Shown: positions 7,182 through 16,132 of the stretch, piece after piece
Layout: every line of letters begins with the position of its first letter
How positions within the stretch are numbered: position 1 is the first letter of the stretch
NCBI RefSeq assembly: GCF_010731595.1
Contig: NZ_AP022582.1
Location: 2,170,001 to 2,234,000 of the forward strand
DNA: 64,000 nt
Reading direction: 5' to 3'
Source of the DNA: Mycobacterium seoulense
Lineage (GTDB): Bacteria; Actinomycetota; Actinomycetes; Mycobacteriales; Mycobacteriaceae
Program-made: the position numbers and the translations under genes
The notes under the pieces: generated by a model
The model's database searches: none
What the model was told of the DNA's origin: nothing
The model's input: the letters and a program-made list of their open reading frames with translations, nothing else

Positions 7182-8845
7182 CCACAGCACCTCCCGCCAA
7201 GACTCGCAACGAGGGCCAGTGGGCGCTGGGCAATCGCGAACCGCTCAATGAGACCGAGCAGATCAAGCACGATGACGGCCCACTGAATGTGCGCGACCGA
7301 ATCATCAACAAATACGCCAAGGAAGGCTTCGAGAGCATCGAAAAGTCCGATCTGCGTATGCGGTTCAAATGGATGGGCCTGTACACCCAGCGCGAGCAGG
7401 GCTACGACGGCAGCTGGACCGGTGACGAGAACATCGACAAGCTCGAAGCGAAATACTTCATGATGCGGGTGCGCTCCGACGGCAAGCCGATGACGGCGCA
7501 GACGCTGCGCGTCCTGGGCCAGGTGTCGTCGGAGTTCGCCCGTGACACCGCCGACATCGGCGACCGCGAGAACGTCCAGTTCCACTGGCTCAAGATCGAG
7601 GACGTTCCCGAGGTGTGGCGCCGGCTCGAATCCGTCGGTCTGTCGAGCATCGAGGCCTGCGGTGACTGCCCCCGCGGCATCCACGGCAGCCCGCTGGCCG
7701 GCGACTCGCTCGACGAGGTGCTCGACCCCTCCCCCGCGATCGACGAGATCATCCGGCGGTTCATGAACAACCCCGACTACGCCAACCTCCCGCGCAAATA
7801 CAAGACCGCGATCTCGGGCCTGCAGGACGTCTCCCACGAGACCCACGACGTCGCGTTCGTCGGCGTCAACCACCCCGAGCACGGGCCCGGCATGGACCTG
7901 TGGGTAGGGGGCGGCCTGTCGACCAACCCGATGATGGCCCAGCGGGTCGGCGTGTGGGTCCCGCTGGACGAGGTGCCCGACGTGTGGGAAGCGGTCACCA
8001 AGGTGTTCCGCGACTACGGCTACCGGCGGCTGCGCGCCAAGGCGCGGATCAAGTTCCTGGTCAAGGACTGGGGGGTGGAGAAGTTCCGCGAGGTCATGGA
8101 GACCGAGTACCTCGGCCGCAAGATGATCGACGGCCCAGCACCCGAGCCGGCCAAGCACCCCATCGACCACGTGGGCGTGCAGAAGATCAAGAACGGCCGC
8201 AACGCCGTCGGCGTCGCCGCGATCGCCGGGCGCGTCTCGGGCACCACCCTTCAGGCGGTGGCCGACCTGATGGAGAAGGTCGGCTCCGACCGGGCCCGCT
8301 TCAGCCCCTTCCAGAAGCTGATCATCCTCGACGTGCCCGACGACCAGGTCGACTTCCTGGTCGCCGAGTTGGACAAGCTGGGCCTGCCGTCGAACCCGTC
8401 GAACTGGCGCAAGAGCACGATGGGCTGCACCGGCATCGAATTCTGCAAGCTGTCGTTCGCCGAAACCCGGGTTCGGGCACAGACTTTGGTGCCCGAGCTA
8501 GAACAGCGCCTGGCCGACGTCAACCCCAAGCTCGATGTGCCGATCAGCGTCCACCTCAATGGCTGCCCGAACTCCTGCGCCCGAATCCAGGTCGCCGACA
8601 TCGGGTTCAAGGGCCAGTGGATCGACAACGGCGACGGCACGTCGGTGGAGGGCTTCCAGGTTCACCTCGGCGGCGGTCTGGGCGAGGAGAGCGGCTTTGG
8701 ACGAAAGCTGCGTCAGCACAAGGTCACCAGCGCCGAACTCGGCGACTACATCGACCGCGTGACGCGCAAGTTCCTGGAACAACGGGAAAGCGGCGAGCGT
8801 TTCGCCAACTGGGCGCTGCGCGCCGACGAGGCCGACTTGCGCTAG
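7178..8845 (+). CDS. nirA: ferredoxin-dependent sulfite reductase
   Basis: A 555-aa siroheme/[4Fe-4S] enzyme that reduces sulfite to sulfide with six electrons from ferredoxin. Two ferredoxin-like half domains flank the siroheme domains. The cluster ligands are visible as C417-x5-C423 (CTGIEFC) and C463-x3-C467 (CPNSC). It matches M. tuberculosis NirA, which is named as a nitrite reductase but acts on sulfite. An AAGGAG lies well placed before ATG 7178, which overlaps the stop of the leader ORF. It is the first main gene of nirA-cysH-che1, and the operator upstream suggests LysR control. Confidence 0.95.
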   Translation: MTTAPPAKTRNEGQWALGNREPLNETEQIKHDDGPLNVRDRIINKYAKEGFESIEKSDLRMRFKWMGLYTQREQGYDGSWTGDENIDKLEAKYFMMRVRSDGKPMTAQTLRVLGQVSSEFARDTADIGDRENVQFHWLKIEDVPEVWRRLESVGLSSIEACGDCPRGIHGSPLAGDSLDEVLDPSPAIDEIIRRFMNNPDYANLPRKYKTAISGLQDVSHETHDVAFVGVNHPEHGPGMDLWVGGGLSTNPMMAQRVGVWVPLDEVPDVWEAVTKVFRDYGYRRLRAKARIKFLVKDWGVEKFREVMETEYLGRKMIDGPAPEPAKHPIDHVGVQKIKNGRNAVGVAAIAGRVSGTTLQAVADLMEKVGSDRARFSPFQKLIILDVPDDQVDFLVAELDKLGLPSNPSNWRKSTMGCTGIEFCKLSFAETRVRAQTLVPELEQRLADVNPKLDVPISVHLNGCPNSCARIQVADIGFKGQWIDNGDGTSVEGFQVHLGGGLGEESGFGRKLRQHKVTSAELGDYIDRVTRKFLEQRESGERFANWALRADEADLR

Positions 8846-8900
8846 CCCGTACCGACACCGCCACACCGATCGCTGACGTTACGAACCGAGGAAGAACCAG

Positions 8901-9644
8901 ATGAGCGAAGTGGTGACCAACTTCACCGAGGAAGAGCTGCGTGAGTTGGCAGAGCGCGGGGCGGCCGAGCTGGAAGGCGGGGATGCCAAGGACATCCTGC
9001 GCTGGGCCGACAGACACTTCGGTGGCCCCGACGGCCCACGCGACTGGGCCACCTGCAAGTGGGTCGTGGCGTGCAACATGCAGGAAGCGGTGACGGTCTC
9101 CCTCGCGGCCGATGTGCGGCCGGGCGTGCCGGTCATCTTCCTGGACACCGGCTACCACTTCGCCGAAACTCTGGGCACCCGCGACGCCGTCGAATCGGTC
9201 TACGACATCCACCTGCTGAACGTCACCCCGGAGCACACGGTGCAAGAGCAGGACGAGCTGATGGGTAAGGACCTGTTCGCCCGACAACCCAACGAGTGCT
9301 GCCGGCTGCGCAAGGTCCTGCCGCTGCGCAGGGCGCTGAGCGGTTACGCGGCCTGGGTCACCGGGTTGCGCCGGGTGGAGTCGCCCACCCGCGCCAACGC
9401 GCCGGAGATCGGCTACGACGAGTCGTTCGGGCTGGTCAAGGTGAACCCGATCGTAGCGTGGACCGACGACGACGTGCAGGAATACATCGAGAGGAACGGC
9501 GTGCTGGTCAACCCGCTCGTCGACGAGGGCTATCCGTCCATCGGCTGCGCCCCCTGCACCCGGAAGCCGGCCCCGGGCGAGGACCCGCGCAGCGGCCGCT
9601 GGGCGGGCCGAAACAAGACCGAATGCGGACTGCACAGCTCATGA
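8901..9644 (+). CDS. cysH: adenosine 5'-phosphosulfate (APS) reductase
   Basis: 247 aa. It converts APS to sulfite and AMP with thioredoxin as reductant. The iron-sulfur cysteines appear as ECCRLRK and GCAPCTRK, the pattern of bacterial APS (not PAPS) reductases, and the catalytic cysteine is C242 in the terminal ECGLH. The PAPS-reductase fold segment FLDTGYHFAET is intact. GAGGAAG precedes ATG 8901. Its product sulfite feeds the upstream nirA, and its stop overlaps the start of the chelatase gene (ATGA). Confidence 0.96.
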   Translation: MSEVVTNFTEEELRELAERGAAELEGGDAKDILRWADRHFGGPDGPRDWATCKWVVACNMQEAVTVSLAADVRPGVPVIFLDTGYHFAETLGTRDAVESVYDIHLLNVTPEHTVQEQDELMGKDLFARQPNECCRLRKVLPLRRALSGYAAWVTGLRRVESPTRANAPEIGYDESFGLVKVNPIVAWTDDDVQEYIERNGVLVNPLVDEGYPSIGCAPCTRKPAPGEDPRSGRWAGRNKTECGLHSS

Positions 9645-10357
9645 GCACACTCGTCCTCACCGCGCACGGCAGCCGCGATCCGCGCTCCGGCGCCAACGCC
9701 CGCGCGGTGGCAGAACGGCTGCGCGGCATGCGGCCCGGCCTCGACGTGCGCCTGGCGTTTCTGGAGCTCAGCGCGCCCAGCTTCGTCGACGTCCTCTCCG
9801 GACTGCCCGACAAACGCGACGCGGTGGTCACCCCGCTGCTGCTGGCCAGCGCGTACCACGCGCGCCGCGACCTTCCCGAGCAGATCGCGCGCGCCGGTGC
9901 CTACGGCGTCCGGCAGGCCGACGTCCTGGGCGAAGACGATCGGCTCCTGACGGTCCTGCGCGAACGGCTCGCCGAAGTCGGCGTCTCTCCGCTCGACGAC
10001 GAAGTCGGGGTGATGGTGGTCGCGATCGGATCGTCGAACACCGCCGCCAACGCGCGCACCGCCACGGTCGCCGCCCGGTTGTCCGCCGGGACCCGTTGGG
10101 CCGCAACCGCGATGGCCTTCGCCACCCGGCCCGAGGCGTCGGTGGCCGAGGCCGCCGGCCGGTTGCGCCGCCGCGGCGCGACCCGGTTGGTCATCGCGCC
10201 GTGGTTCCTGGCCCCGGGACTCATCACCGACGGCGTGTCAACGTATGCGCGGGACAACAGGATTCCGATGGCGGCGCCGCTGGGCGCACACCGCCTGGTG
10301 GCCGAGACGGTGCTGGACCGCTTCGACCAGGCGCGCGCCGACCACGCCGCGGCTTAG
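9641..10357 (+). CDS. che1: sirohydrochlorin chelatase (CbiX/SirB family), Che1-like
   Basis: 238 aa. It probably inserts iron into sirohydrochlorin, the last step to the siroheme that NirA needs. Both CbiX-type halves are present: TAHGSRDP with metal-binding His9 near the start, and PLLLASAYHARRD in the middle. ATG 9641 overlaps the cysH stop, so translation is coupled. The 3' end overlaps the convergent lysR gene by 4 nt. Cobalt rather than iron cannot be excluded, but the operon favours siroheme. Confidence 0.88.
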   Translation: MSTLVLTAHGSRDPRSGANARAVAERLRGMRPGLDVRLAFLELSAPSFVDVLSGLPDKRDAVVTPLLLASAYHARRDLPEQIARAGAYGVRQADVLGEDDRLLTVLRERLAEVGVSPLDDEVGVMVVAIGSSNTAANARTATVAARLSAGTRWAATAMAFATRPEASVAEAAGRLRRRGATRLVIAPWFLAPGLITDGVSTYARDNRIPMAAPLGAHRLVAETVLDRFDQARADHAAA

Positions 10358-11298
10358 GGCTTCGATGCGCGACTGCTGATGTGGCTCAGCATGTCCCGTA
10401 TCGCCCCCGCGGGCGGTGTGCGCCCGCCGACCCAGATGGCTCGAAACTTCCGCCTTAGGTCCAAGTCTCGGGTGGTGACCGCGTGCAGCCGCCCGATGGC
10501 CAGGTCGTCGGCCACCGCCAGCCGGCTCATCGCCGCCGGCCCCGCCCCGGCGAGGACGGCGGCGCGCATCGCCGCCGCCGACGTCAACTCCATTACAGGC
10601 TGCGCCTGCTGCATGTCCTCGCCCAGCACCCGACGCAGCGCCACCGTCAGCGAATCGCGGATGCCCGAATGGGGTTCGCGGGCCACCAAGGGTGTTTCGG
10701 CGAGTTCGCGGGCGGTCACCACCCGCGAGCGTCGAGCCCATTTGTGGCCCGGCGGGACCACGATCACCAACTCGTCCTGCCCCACCACGCAGCTGCCCAA
10801 TCCCTTGGGCTGGCCGGGATTTTCGACAAAGCCCAGATCGACACTGCCGTCGCGAACCGCGGCGATGGCCTGCTCGCTGTTGGTGGCGGTCAGGATCACC
10901 TGCGGTGCGGCTCCCCCGCACCGCGCCGCCTCGGTCTGCAGGGACAGCAGCCAATGCGGCATCAGCTGCTCGGAAATCGTCTGGCTGGCCGCCACCCTGA
11001 TGCGTTCGCGGCCCTCCTTGCGCAGCCCGCCCAACCCCGCGTCGATCTCGTTGGCGACCTCGAGCAAGCGCGCGGCCCACTCCGCCACGATCAGCCCCGC
11101 GGGCGTCAATTCCGAACCGCGCGTTGTCCGCACGGCCAGCGTGACGCCGACCTGGGCCTCCATCGATGCCAGCCGCCGTGACACGGCCTGCTGGGTGATC
11201 CCGAGCTCGCGGGCGGCACGCCCGAGGCTGCCCGTCTCGGCGATCGCCAAAAAGACCTCGAACGAGGCCAGTTCGGGCATGCGGGGGCTGAGCGGCAT
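10354..11298 (-). CDS. LysR-type regulator, probable regulator of sulfite reduction genes
   Basis: 314 aa. The N-terminal winged helix (residues ~8-66) contains FLAIAETGSLGRAARELGITQQAVSRRLASME. The C-terminal part is a periplasmic-binding-like effector domain. It lies between nirA-cysH-che1 (convergent) and fprA-fdx (divergent). The same 17-bp palindrome occurs in its own promoter region and before nirA, which argues that it senses sulfur status, as CysB/Cbl-type proteins do. A second in-frame ATG at 11280 is possible. The effector is unknown. Confidence 0.88.
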   Translation of the reverse strand: MPLSPRMPELASFEVFLAIAETGSLGRAARELGITQQAVSRRLASMEAQVGVTLAVRTTRGSELTPAGLIVAEWAARLLEVANEIDAGLGGLRKEGRERIRVAASQTISEQLMPHWLLSLQTEAARCGGAAPQVILTATNSEQAIAAVRDGSVDLGFVENPGQPKGLGSCVVGQDELVIVVPPGHKWARRSRVVTARELAETPLVAREPHSGIRDSLTVALRRVLGEDMQQAQPVMELTSAAAMRAAVLAGAGPAAMSRLAVADDLAIGRLHAVTTRDLDLRRKFRAIWVGGRTPPAGAIRDMLSHISSRASKP

Positions 11299-11306
11299 GG
11301 GTGGTC

Positions 11307-11347
11307 AGTCACAATCGGTAGGCGTGACACAACCATAGCTTGTGACT
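11307..11347. promoter_or_regulatory. candidate LysR operator between lysR and fprA
   Basis: The 17-mer at 11328-11344 (CACAACC-ATA-GCTTGTG) matches the nirA upstream palindrome at 14 of 17 positions. In addition AGTCACAA (11307-11314) pairs perfectly with TTGTGACT (11340-11347) over a longer spacing, as expected for a LysR recognition plus activation site. It is 9 bp from the lysR start and 55 bp from fprA, placed to control both directions. Confidence 0.6.
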
Positions 11348-11401
11348 CCACAACACCGGAACCTCTACTCGCGCGCCGGCCGGACGAGCACCATAGGAAA
11401 C

Positions 11402-12763
11402 ATGACCCGCGCAGCCTCATACCACGTCGCGATCGTGGGTTCCGGCCCTTCCGGGTTCTTCGCGGCCGCGTCACTGCTCAAGGCCGCCGACGCCTCCGGG
11501 TTCGGGATCGCCGTCGACATGCTCGAAATGCTGCCCACCCCTTGGGGGCTGGTGCGGTCGGGTGTGGCCCCCGATCATCCGAAGATCAAGTCGGTCAGCC
11601 AGCAGTTCGAGAAGACCGCAGAAGATCCGCGCTTTCGCTTCTTCGGCAACATCAAGGTGGGCGAGCACGTCTCGGCCGGCGAACTCGCCGAGCGCTACGA
11701 CGCGGTGATCTACGCCGTCGGCGCCCAGTCCGACCGCGCCCTCGACATTCCCGGCGAACACCTGCCCGGCAGCGTGGCCGCGGTCGACTTCGTCGGCTGG
11801 TACAACGCGCACCCACACTTCCAGCAGATGGCGCCCGACCTGTCGGGTGCCCGCGCCGTCGTGGTGGGCAACGGCAACGTGGCCGTCGACGTGGCCCGCA
11901 TGCTGGTCACCGACCCCGACGTGCTGGCGCGCACCGACATCGCCGACCACGCGCTGGAGTCGTTGCGGCCCTGCGGCGTAGAGGAGGTGGTGCTGATCGG
12001 TCGACGCGGTCCACTGCAAAGCGCCTTCACCACGTTGGAATTGCGAGAGCTTGGCGAGCTCGACGGTGTCGATGTGGTGGTGGAGCCCGCCGATCTGGCG
12101 GGCGTCACCGACGACGCCGCCGCCGCTGCCGGCAAGGTCACCAAGAACAACATCAAGGTGCTGCGCGAGTACGCCGGCCGCGCGCCCCGGCCCGGGCACC
12201 GCCGAATCGTGTTGCGGTTCTTCACCTCCCCGATAGAGATCAAAGGCGCCGAGAGGGTGGAGAGCATCGTGCTCGGGCGCAACGAGCTGGTGACCGACCC
12301 CGGCGGGCGGTTAGTCGCGAAAGACACCGGGGAGCGCGAGGAACTGCCCGCGCAGCTGGTGGTGCGGGCGGTCGGCTACCGGGGCGTGGCCATACCGGGG
12401 CTGGCGTTCGACGAGAAGACCGGCACGATCCCCCACACCAGCGGCAGGGTCGAAGGCAGTCGCAACGAATACGTGGCCGGCTGGATCAAACGCGGCCCGT
12501 CCGGCGTCATCGGCACCAACAAGAAGTGCTCCCAGGACACCGTCGACACGGTGCTCGCCGACCTGGCCGCCGGGTCGGCAGACCGCCCGGACGACTATGG
12601 CGACGGGCTTGCCGAGTGGCTCACCTCGCGCCAGCCGCAGCTTGTCACCGCCGCGCACTGGCGGGCCATCGACCGCTTCGAACGAGAGGCCGGCGAGCCG
12701 CACGGGCGCCCCCGCGCCAAACTTGCCAGCCTCGCCGAGCTGCTGCGAATCGGGCACGGCTAA
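11402..12763 (+). CDS. fprA: NADPH-ferredoxin reductase, FprA type
   Basis: A 453-aa FAD/NADP oxidoreductase of the adrenodoxin reductase family. The FAD motif is AIVGSGPSGFFAA at the N-terminus, the signature WGLVRSGVAPDHPKIK follows, and GNGNVAVDVARML is the NADP site. Near the end is GWIKRGPSGVIGTNKK, typical of FprA. It passes electrons from NADPH to ferredoxin. ATG 11402 starts the homologous region; an upstream in-frame GTG at 11342 is within the operator and unlikely. With the ferredoxin gene 32 nt downstream it can supply the sulfite reductase. Confidence 0.9.
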   Translation: MTRAASYHVAIVGSGPSGFFAAASLLKAADASGFGIAVDMLEMLPTPWGLVRSGVAPDHPKIKSVSQQFEKTAEDPRFRFFGNIKVGEHVSAGELAERYDAVIYAVGAQSDRALDIPGEHLPGSVAAVDFVGWYNAHPHFQQMAPDLSGARAVVVGNGNVAVDVARMLVTDPDVLARTDIADHALESLRPCGVEEVVLIGRRGPLQSAFTTLELRELGELDGVDVVVEPADLAGVTDDAAAAAGKVTKNNIKVLREYAGRAPRPGHRRIVLRFFTSPIEIKGAERVESIVLGRNELVTDPGGRLVAKDTGEREELPAQLVVRAVGYRGVAIPGLAFDEKTGTIPHTSGRVEGSRNEYVAGWIKRGPSGVIGTNKKCSQDTVDTVLADLAAGSADRPDDYGDGLAEWLTSRQPQLVTAAHWRAIDRFEREAGEPHGRPRAKLASLAELLRIGHG

Positions 12764-12795
12764 TCTCCGATAGCTGATAGGGAAGGACAACATCC

Positions 12796-13122
12796 ATGGC
12801 ATACGTGATCGGCGAACCCTGCGTCGACATCAAGGACAAGGCGTGCATCGAGGAATGTCCCGTCGATTGCATCTACGAGGGCGCGCGGATGCTCTACATC
12901 CACCCCGACGAGTGCGTCGACTGCGGCGCCTGCGAGCCCGTCTGTCCCGTCGAGTCCATCTACTACGAAGACGACCTGCCGAGCGAATACAGCCAGTACA
13001 CGCAGATCAACGCCGACTTCTTCACCGAACTGGGCTCGCCCGGTGGCGCGGCGAAGATCGGGCTGACCGAGAACGATCCGGCCGCCGTCAAGAACCTGGA
13101 GAGCCGGGCCGAGGCCACGTAG
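12796..13122 (+). CDS. fdxC: 7Fe ferredoxin ([3Fe-4S][4Fe-4S])
   Basis: 108 aa. Cysteines at 9, 17, 21, 25, 40, 43, 46 and 50 match the seven-iron ferredoxin pattern: C9/C17/C50 for the 3Fe cluster, C21/C40/C43/C46 for the 4Fe cluster. The C-terminal extension (INADFFTELGSPGGAAK) is that of mycobacterial FdxC/FdxA, and FdxC (Rv1177) is the nearest I recall. GGGAAGGA precedes ATG 12796. Cotranscription with fprA suggests it carries electrons from FprA to NirA. The exact symbol is less sure than the class. Confidence 0.85.
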   Translation: MAYVIGEPCVDIKDKACIEECPVDCIYEGARMLYIHPDECVDCGACEPVCPVESIYYEDDLPSEYSQYTQINADFFTELGSPGGAAKIGLTENDPAAVKNLESRAEAT

Positions 13123-13128
13123 GACCCG

Positions 13129-13791
13129 TCACGCCAACAGCGCTGCGAGTTCGGCGCGGGGCACCGAAAGCCGCTGGGGCCCATCGACTTGCGAGAGCAC
13201 CTGCCCCTGGCTGAAGAAGAAGATCACGGCGTCGTCGGTGATCGCGAAGTTCTGGTACGCGTCGACTCCCGGGTCACCGAACGGAAGCGGACCCAGCCGG
13301 CGCCGCACGATCGGGTTGAGCACGTCGAGCGGGTCGGTGCCCGGTTTGAACAGCGTGTCGAAGGTGATGGGGGCACCCTTGCCGACGTCGTAGTTGAACG
13401 CCTTGAACGAGGTCACGGGGTGCGCGCCGAAGTCCTGGTTCATGTCCAGCACGACGGTCTGGGTCCTGGAACTCGGCGTCGCGGACCGGTACGCCTTCCC
13501 CGAGATCGTCAGCAGGTACGGCAGCCGGCCACTTGGCGGAGACGCCTTGGCGTCGTCGGCCCATCGGTTCCGCGTCTGGATGAGGTAGTCGGCGAGGGGC
13601 TGCTCATCGGGATAGCTGACGGGAAAGCTCAAGTCGAGTGTGTAGTCGGAAGTCACGATGTGACCCCGGCAGATCTGGTTTTGGTCGACGGTTCCGCCGA
13701 GGTCGGCGCAGGCCGATTGCGCGCAGGCCGTCCCACCGCACGAAAACCCGGTCAGGACAACGACGGACGCCATCGCGGCCAGCAGGCGCAC
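13129..13791 (-). CDS. secreted protein of the MPT64/DUF3298 (RsiV-like) type
   Basis: About 220 aa with a hydrophobic N-terminal signal (LLAAMASVVVLTGFSCGGTACA). The mature part has an MPT64-like pattern (VTSDYTLDLSFPVSYPDEQPL, later AITDDAVIFFF). I prefer GTG 13791 as start because AAGGGG lies just upstream; an ATG at 13821 would overlap the preceding gene by 20 nt and has no ribosome site. A late Cys cluster in the signal region could make it a lipoprotein. It is the last gene of a leftward set of three secreted proteins. Function unknown. Confidence 0.7.
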   Translation of the reverse strand: MRLLAAMASVVVLTGFSCGGTACAQSACADLGGTVDQNQICRGHIVTSDYTLDLSFPVSYPDEQPLADYLIQTRNRWADDAKASPPSGRLPYLLTISGKAYRSATPSSRTQTVVLDMNQDFGAHPVTSFKAFNYDVGKGAPITFDTLFKPGTDPLDVLNPIVRRRLGPLPFGDPGVDAYQNFAITDDAVIFFFSQGQVLSQVDGPQRLSVPRAELAALLA

Positions 13792-13801
13792 GTTGGTCCC
13801 C

Positions 13802-14284
13802 TTACCCGAGTTCGTACGCATCGTCGGAAACCCGAAAATAGTGCCCCGTGGAGATGTCGGTGCACCTCATGCCGGAGGGCTCACTCGCGCAGCTGATCGG
13901 ACCGAGCGTTCTGGTCTGACCGTAGTCGAGGACCGGCCAGGAACCGGTGCCGGAACCGAGCGCGGAGTACGTGCACCGGATGAATCCGGCTTCGCCCTGG
14001 TCGAGTCGAAAGTCACCGCCCGCGTTGGCCCCCGGCGGGCAGGCCCCGCCGGTGACGTCGTCTCTGGGGGTCCCGGGCGGCACCACGTAGGTGTGATGCT
14101 TGATCTGGCAGAGCGCTACGGGCGCTGACGTGCGAGAAGGCTCGAGCAGGCAGCGAATGTCTCCAGACGGGGACTGAAACTGCTGCGGGCTGTCGTCGGC
14201 GGCCGCGGTCGCGGGCAGGGCGACGATCGGCACAAGGATGCCCAGTGCGCACGCCGCGAGGAGCGTCGTTCTCAGCGGGTTCAT
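13802..14284 (-). CDS. secreted protein, paralogue of the adjacent upstream gene
   Basis: 160 aa from ATG 14284, with signal peptide (LLAACALGILVPIVALPATAAA). The mature region has SPSGDIRC near the start, a central YGQTRTLG and the C-terminal motif SEPSGMRCTD-x2-TGHYFRVSDD. The same motifs in the same order occur in 14304-14744, so the two are tandem paralogues. Several paired Cys suggest disulfides outside the cell. No known function. Confidence 0.75.
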   Translation of the reverse strand: MNPLRTTLLAACALGILVPIVALPATAAADDSPQQFQSPSGDIRCLLEPSRTSAPVALCQIKHHTYVVPPGTPRDDVTGGACPPGANAGGDFRLDQGEAGFIRCTYSALGSGTGSWPVLDYGQTRTLGPISCASEPSGMRCTDISTGHYFRVSDDAYELG

Positions 14285-14303
14285 GTAGTGGTCCCTTCTG
14301 CGT

Positions 14304-14744
14304 TCAGCCGAGATCGAGCGACTCGCGCGAGATCCGGAAGTAATGGCCGGTGCTGTCGTCGGTGCAGGTGACTCCGTTCGGTTCGCTGTCGCAGGTGACC
14401 GTGCCGACGGTGCGGGTCTGGCCGTACGGCAGCGTGGGCTGTCCGGCCGCAAGGCCGAATTCGGTGTCCCCGTGGCAGTTCAGGACCGGTGCGCTGCCCT
14501 GGAACAAGCTGACGCGGTCGCCGCGCGCCAGGTGACAGGTCGGCGCCGTCGGCTCCGGGGGCACGTAGGTGTGGTCGCGGATCTCACACGTGGCGCCGGT
14601 TTTCGCGTCGGGCCCCGCCGCCATACTGCAGATGATGTTGCCCGACGGCGACAGGAACACGCCGCCGTCGTCGGCGCGCGCGGGTGGCGCCAACGCGATG
14701 GTCGCGATCAGCGCCGCCGTGGAAGCCTTCATGGTGATGGTCAT
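14304..14744 (-). CDS. secreted protein, paralogue of the adjacent downstream gene
   Basis: About 146 aa, beginning MTITMKAST and followed by a short signal peptide ending ARA-DD. SPSGNIIC, YGQTRTVG and SEPNGVTCTDDSTGHYFRIS parallel the next gene, 19 nt downstream. Other in-frame ATGs (14732, 14756, 14801) make the start uncertain. Probably a small disulfide-bonded exported protein; function unknown. Confidence 0.7.
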   Translation of the reverse strand: MTITMKASTAALIATIALAPPARADDGGVFLSPSGNIICSMAAGPDAKTGATCEIRDHTYVPPEPTAPTCHLARGDRVSLFQGSAPVLNCHGDTEFGLAAGQPTLPYGQTRTVGTVTCDSEPNGVTCTDDSTGHYFRISRESLDLG

Positions 14745-14857
14745 CGGTGCCCGCATGCATTCTGTCAGTGCGCTGCACGTTGCAGCGGTCGTTCGCGACA
14801 AGTAGGCACCGGACGCGCGGCTACCGATCCCAACACCGCGCCTCGTAAGGTGAGCCC

Positions 14858-16132
14858 ATGCGGACAGCTCGAATCATCCACGTCATCCGGCAGATAGGGT
14901 CGCTGATCGTCACGACGGTGACCGCGGTGTCCACGCTCAACGCCTACCGGCCGCTGGCGCGCAGCGGCTACGCATCCCTTTTCTCGTGGATGTTCGGGCT
15001 GGTCGTCACCGAGTTGCCGCTGCAGACCCTGGTCAGCCAGCTCGGCGGGCTGGCGTTGACGGCTCGACGCCTGACGCGGCCGGTGGGGATCGCGGCGTGG
15101 GCGGTGGCGGGCGTTTCGGCGCTCGGTCTGCTGAACTTCAGCCGTGCCGGACACCGGGCCAACGTGCCGCTGACCGAGGCGCTGGACACCGGGTTGGGTC
15201 CCTCTCGTCTCACCGAATCGGGGGACCTGTGGCGCAAGCCGGCCGGCGGCGGCACCGCCAAGACACCGGGGCTGCTGCGGATGATGCGCATCTACCGCGA
15301 CTATGCGCACGACTCCAACATCAGCTACGGCGAATTCGGCCGCGCCAACCACCTGGACATCTGGCGCCGTCCCGATCTGGACCCGACGGGCAAGGCACCG
15401 GTGCTTTTCCAGATTCCCGGCGGTGCCTGGACGACGGGAAACAAACGCGGACAAGCCCATCCACTGATGAGCCACCTGGCGGAGCTGGGTTGGGTCTGCG
15501 TGGCGATCAACTACCGGCACAGCCCGCGCAACACCTGGCCCGCCCACATCATCGACGTCAAGCGCGCCCTGACGTGGGTCAAGGCGCACATCGCCGAATA
15601 CGGCGGCGATCCCGAATTCATCGCCATCACAGGCGGTTCCGCCGGCGGCCACCTGTCGTCGCTGGCCGCGCTCACCCCCAACGACCCGCAGTTCCAGCCC
15701 GGCTTCGAAGACGCCGACACCCGAGTGCAGGCGGCCGTCCCGTTCTACGGCGTCTACGACTTCACCCGGTTCAACGACGCGATGCACCCGATGATGCCGG
15801 CACTGCTCGTCAAATCCGTTGTCAAGCAGCGTCCGTCGACCAACATGCAGCCGTTCATCACCGCGTCGCCGGTCAACCACGTCTCGCCCGACGCTCCGCC
15901 GTTCTTCGTCCTGCACGGCCGCAACGACTCGTTGGTGCCCGTGGAGCAGGCGCGCGGGTTCGTCGAGCGGCTGCGGCAGGTCAGCAACCAACCCGTCGTG
16001 TACGCCGAATTGCCGTTCACCCAGCACGCTTTCGACATCTTCGGTTCGGCGCGCGCCGCACACACCGCGGTCGCCGTCGAGCAATTCCTGGCCGAGGTCT
16101 ACGCGTCGCGCCGCCAGGCCAATGCGGCCTAG
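14858..16132 (+). CDS. LipQ-type carboxylesterase/lipase, membrane-anchored
   Basis: 424 aa. The N-terminal ~100 residues contain two or three hydrophobic segments. The alpha/beta hydrolase domain follows with IPGGAW as the oxyanion loop (HGG-like), the nucleophile elbow GGSAGGHLSSLAAL (~residue 262), an Asp in HGRNDSLV and a His in FTQHAFDIF. This is the arrangement of mycobacterial LipQ/LipM-type HSL enzymes, which hydrolyse acyl esters. The stop overlaps that of the convergent tetR gene at CTAG. Confidence 0.83.
   Translation: MRTARIIHVIRQIGSLIVTTVTAVSTLNAYRPLARSGYASLFSWMFGLVVTELPLQTLVSQLGGLALTARRLTRPVGIAAWAVAGVSALGLLNFSRAGHRANVPLTEALDTGLGPSRLTESGDLWRKPAGGGTAKTPGLLRMMRIYRDYAHDSNISYGEFGRANHLDIWRRPDLDPTGKAPVLFQIPGGAWTTGNKRGQAHPLMSHLAELGWVCVAINYRHSPRNTWPAHIIDVKRALTWVKAHIAEYGGDPEFIAITGGSAGGHLSSLAALTPNDPQFQPGFEDADTRVQAAVPFYGVYDFTRFNDAMHPMMPALLVKSVVKQRPSTNMQPFITASPVNHVSPDAPPFFVLHGRNDSLVPVEQARGFVERLRQVSNQPVVYAELPFTQHAFDIFGSARAAHTAVAVEQFLAEVYASRRQANAA

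Noticed and set aside
4048..16132. CTAG/TTAG overlaps at convergent gene ends (4048-4051, 10354-10357, 16129-16132)
   Set aside because: CTAG gives a stop on both strands, so such overlaps arise easily in compact genomes; not counted as a signal.
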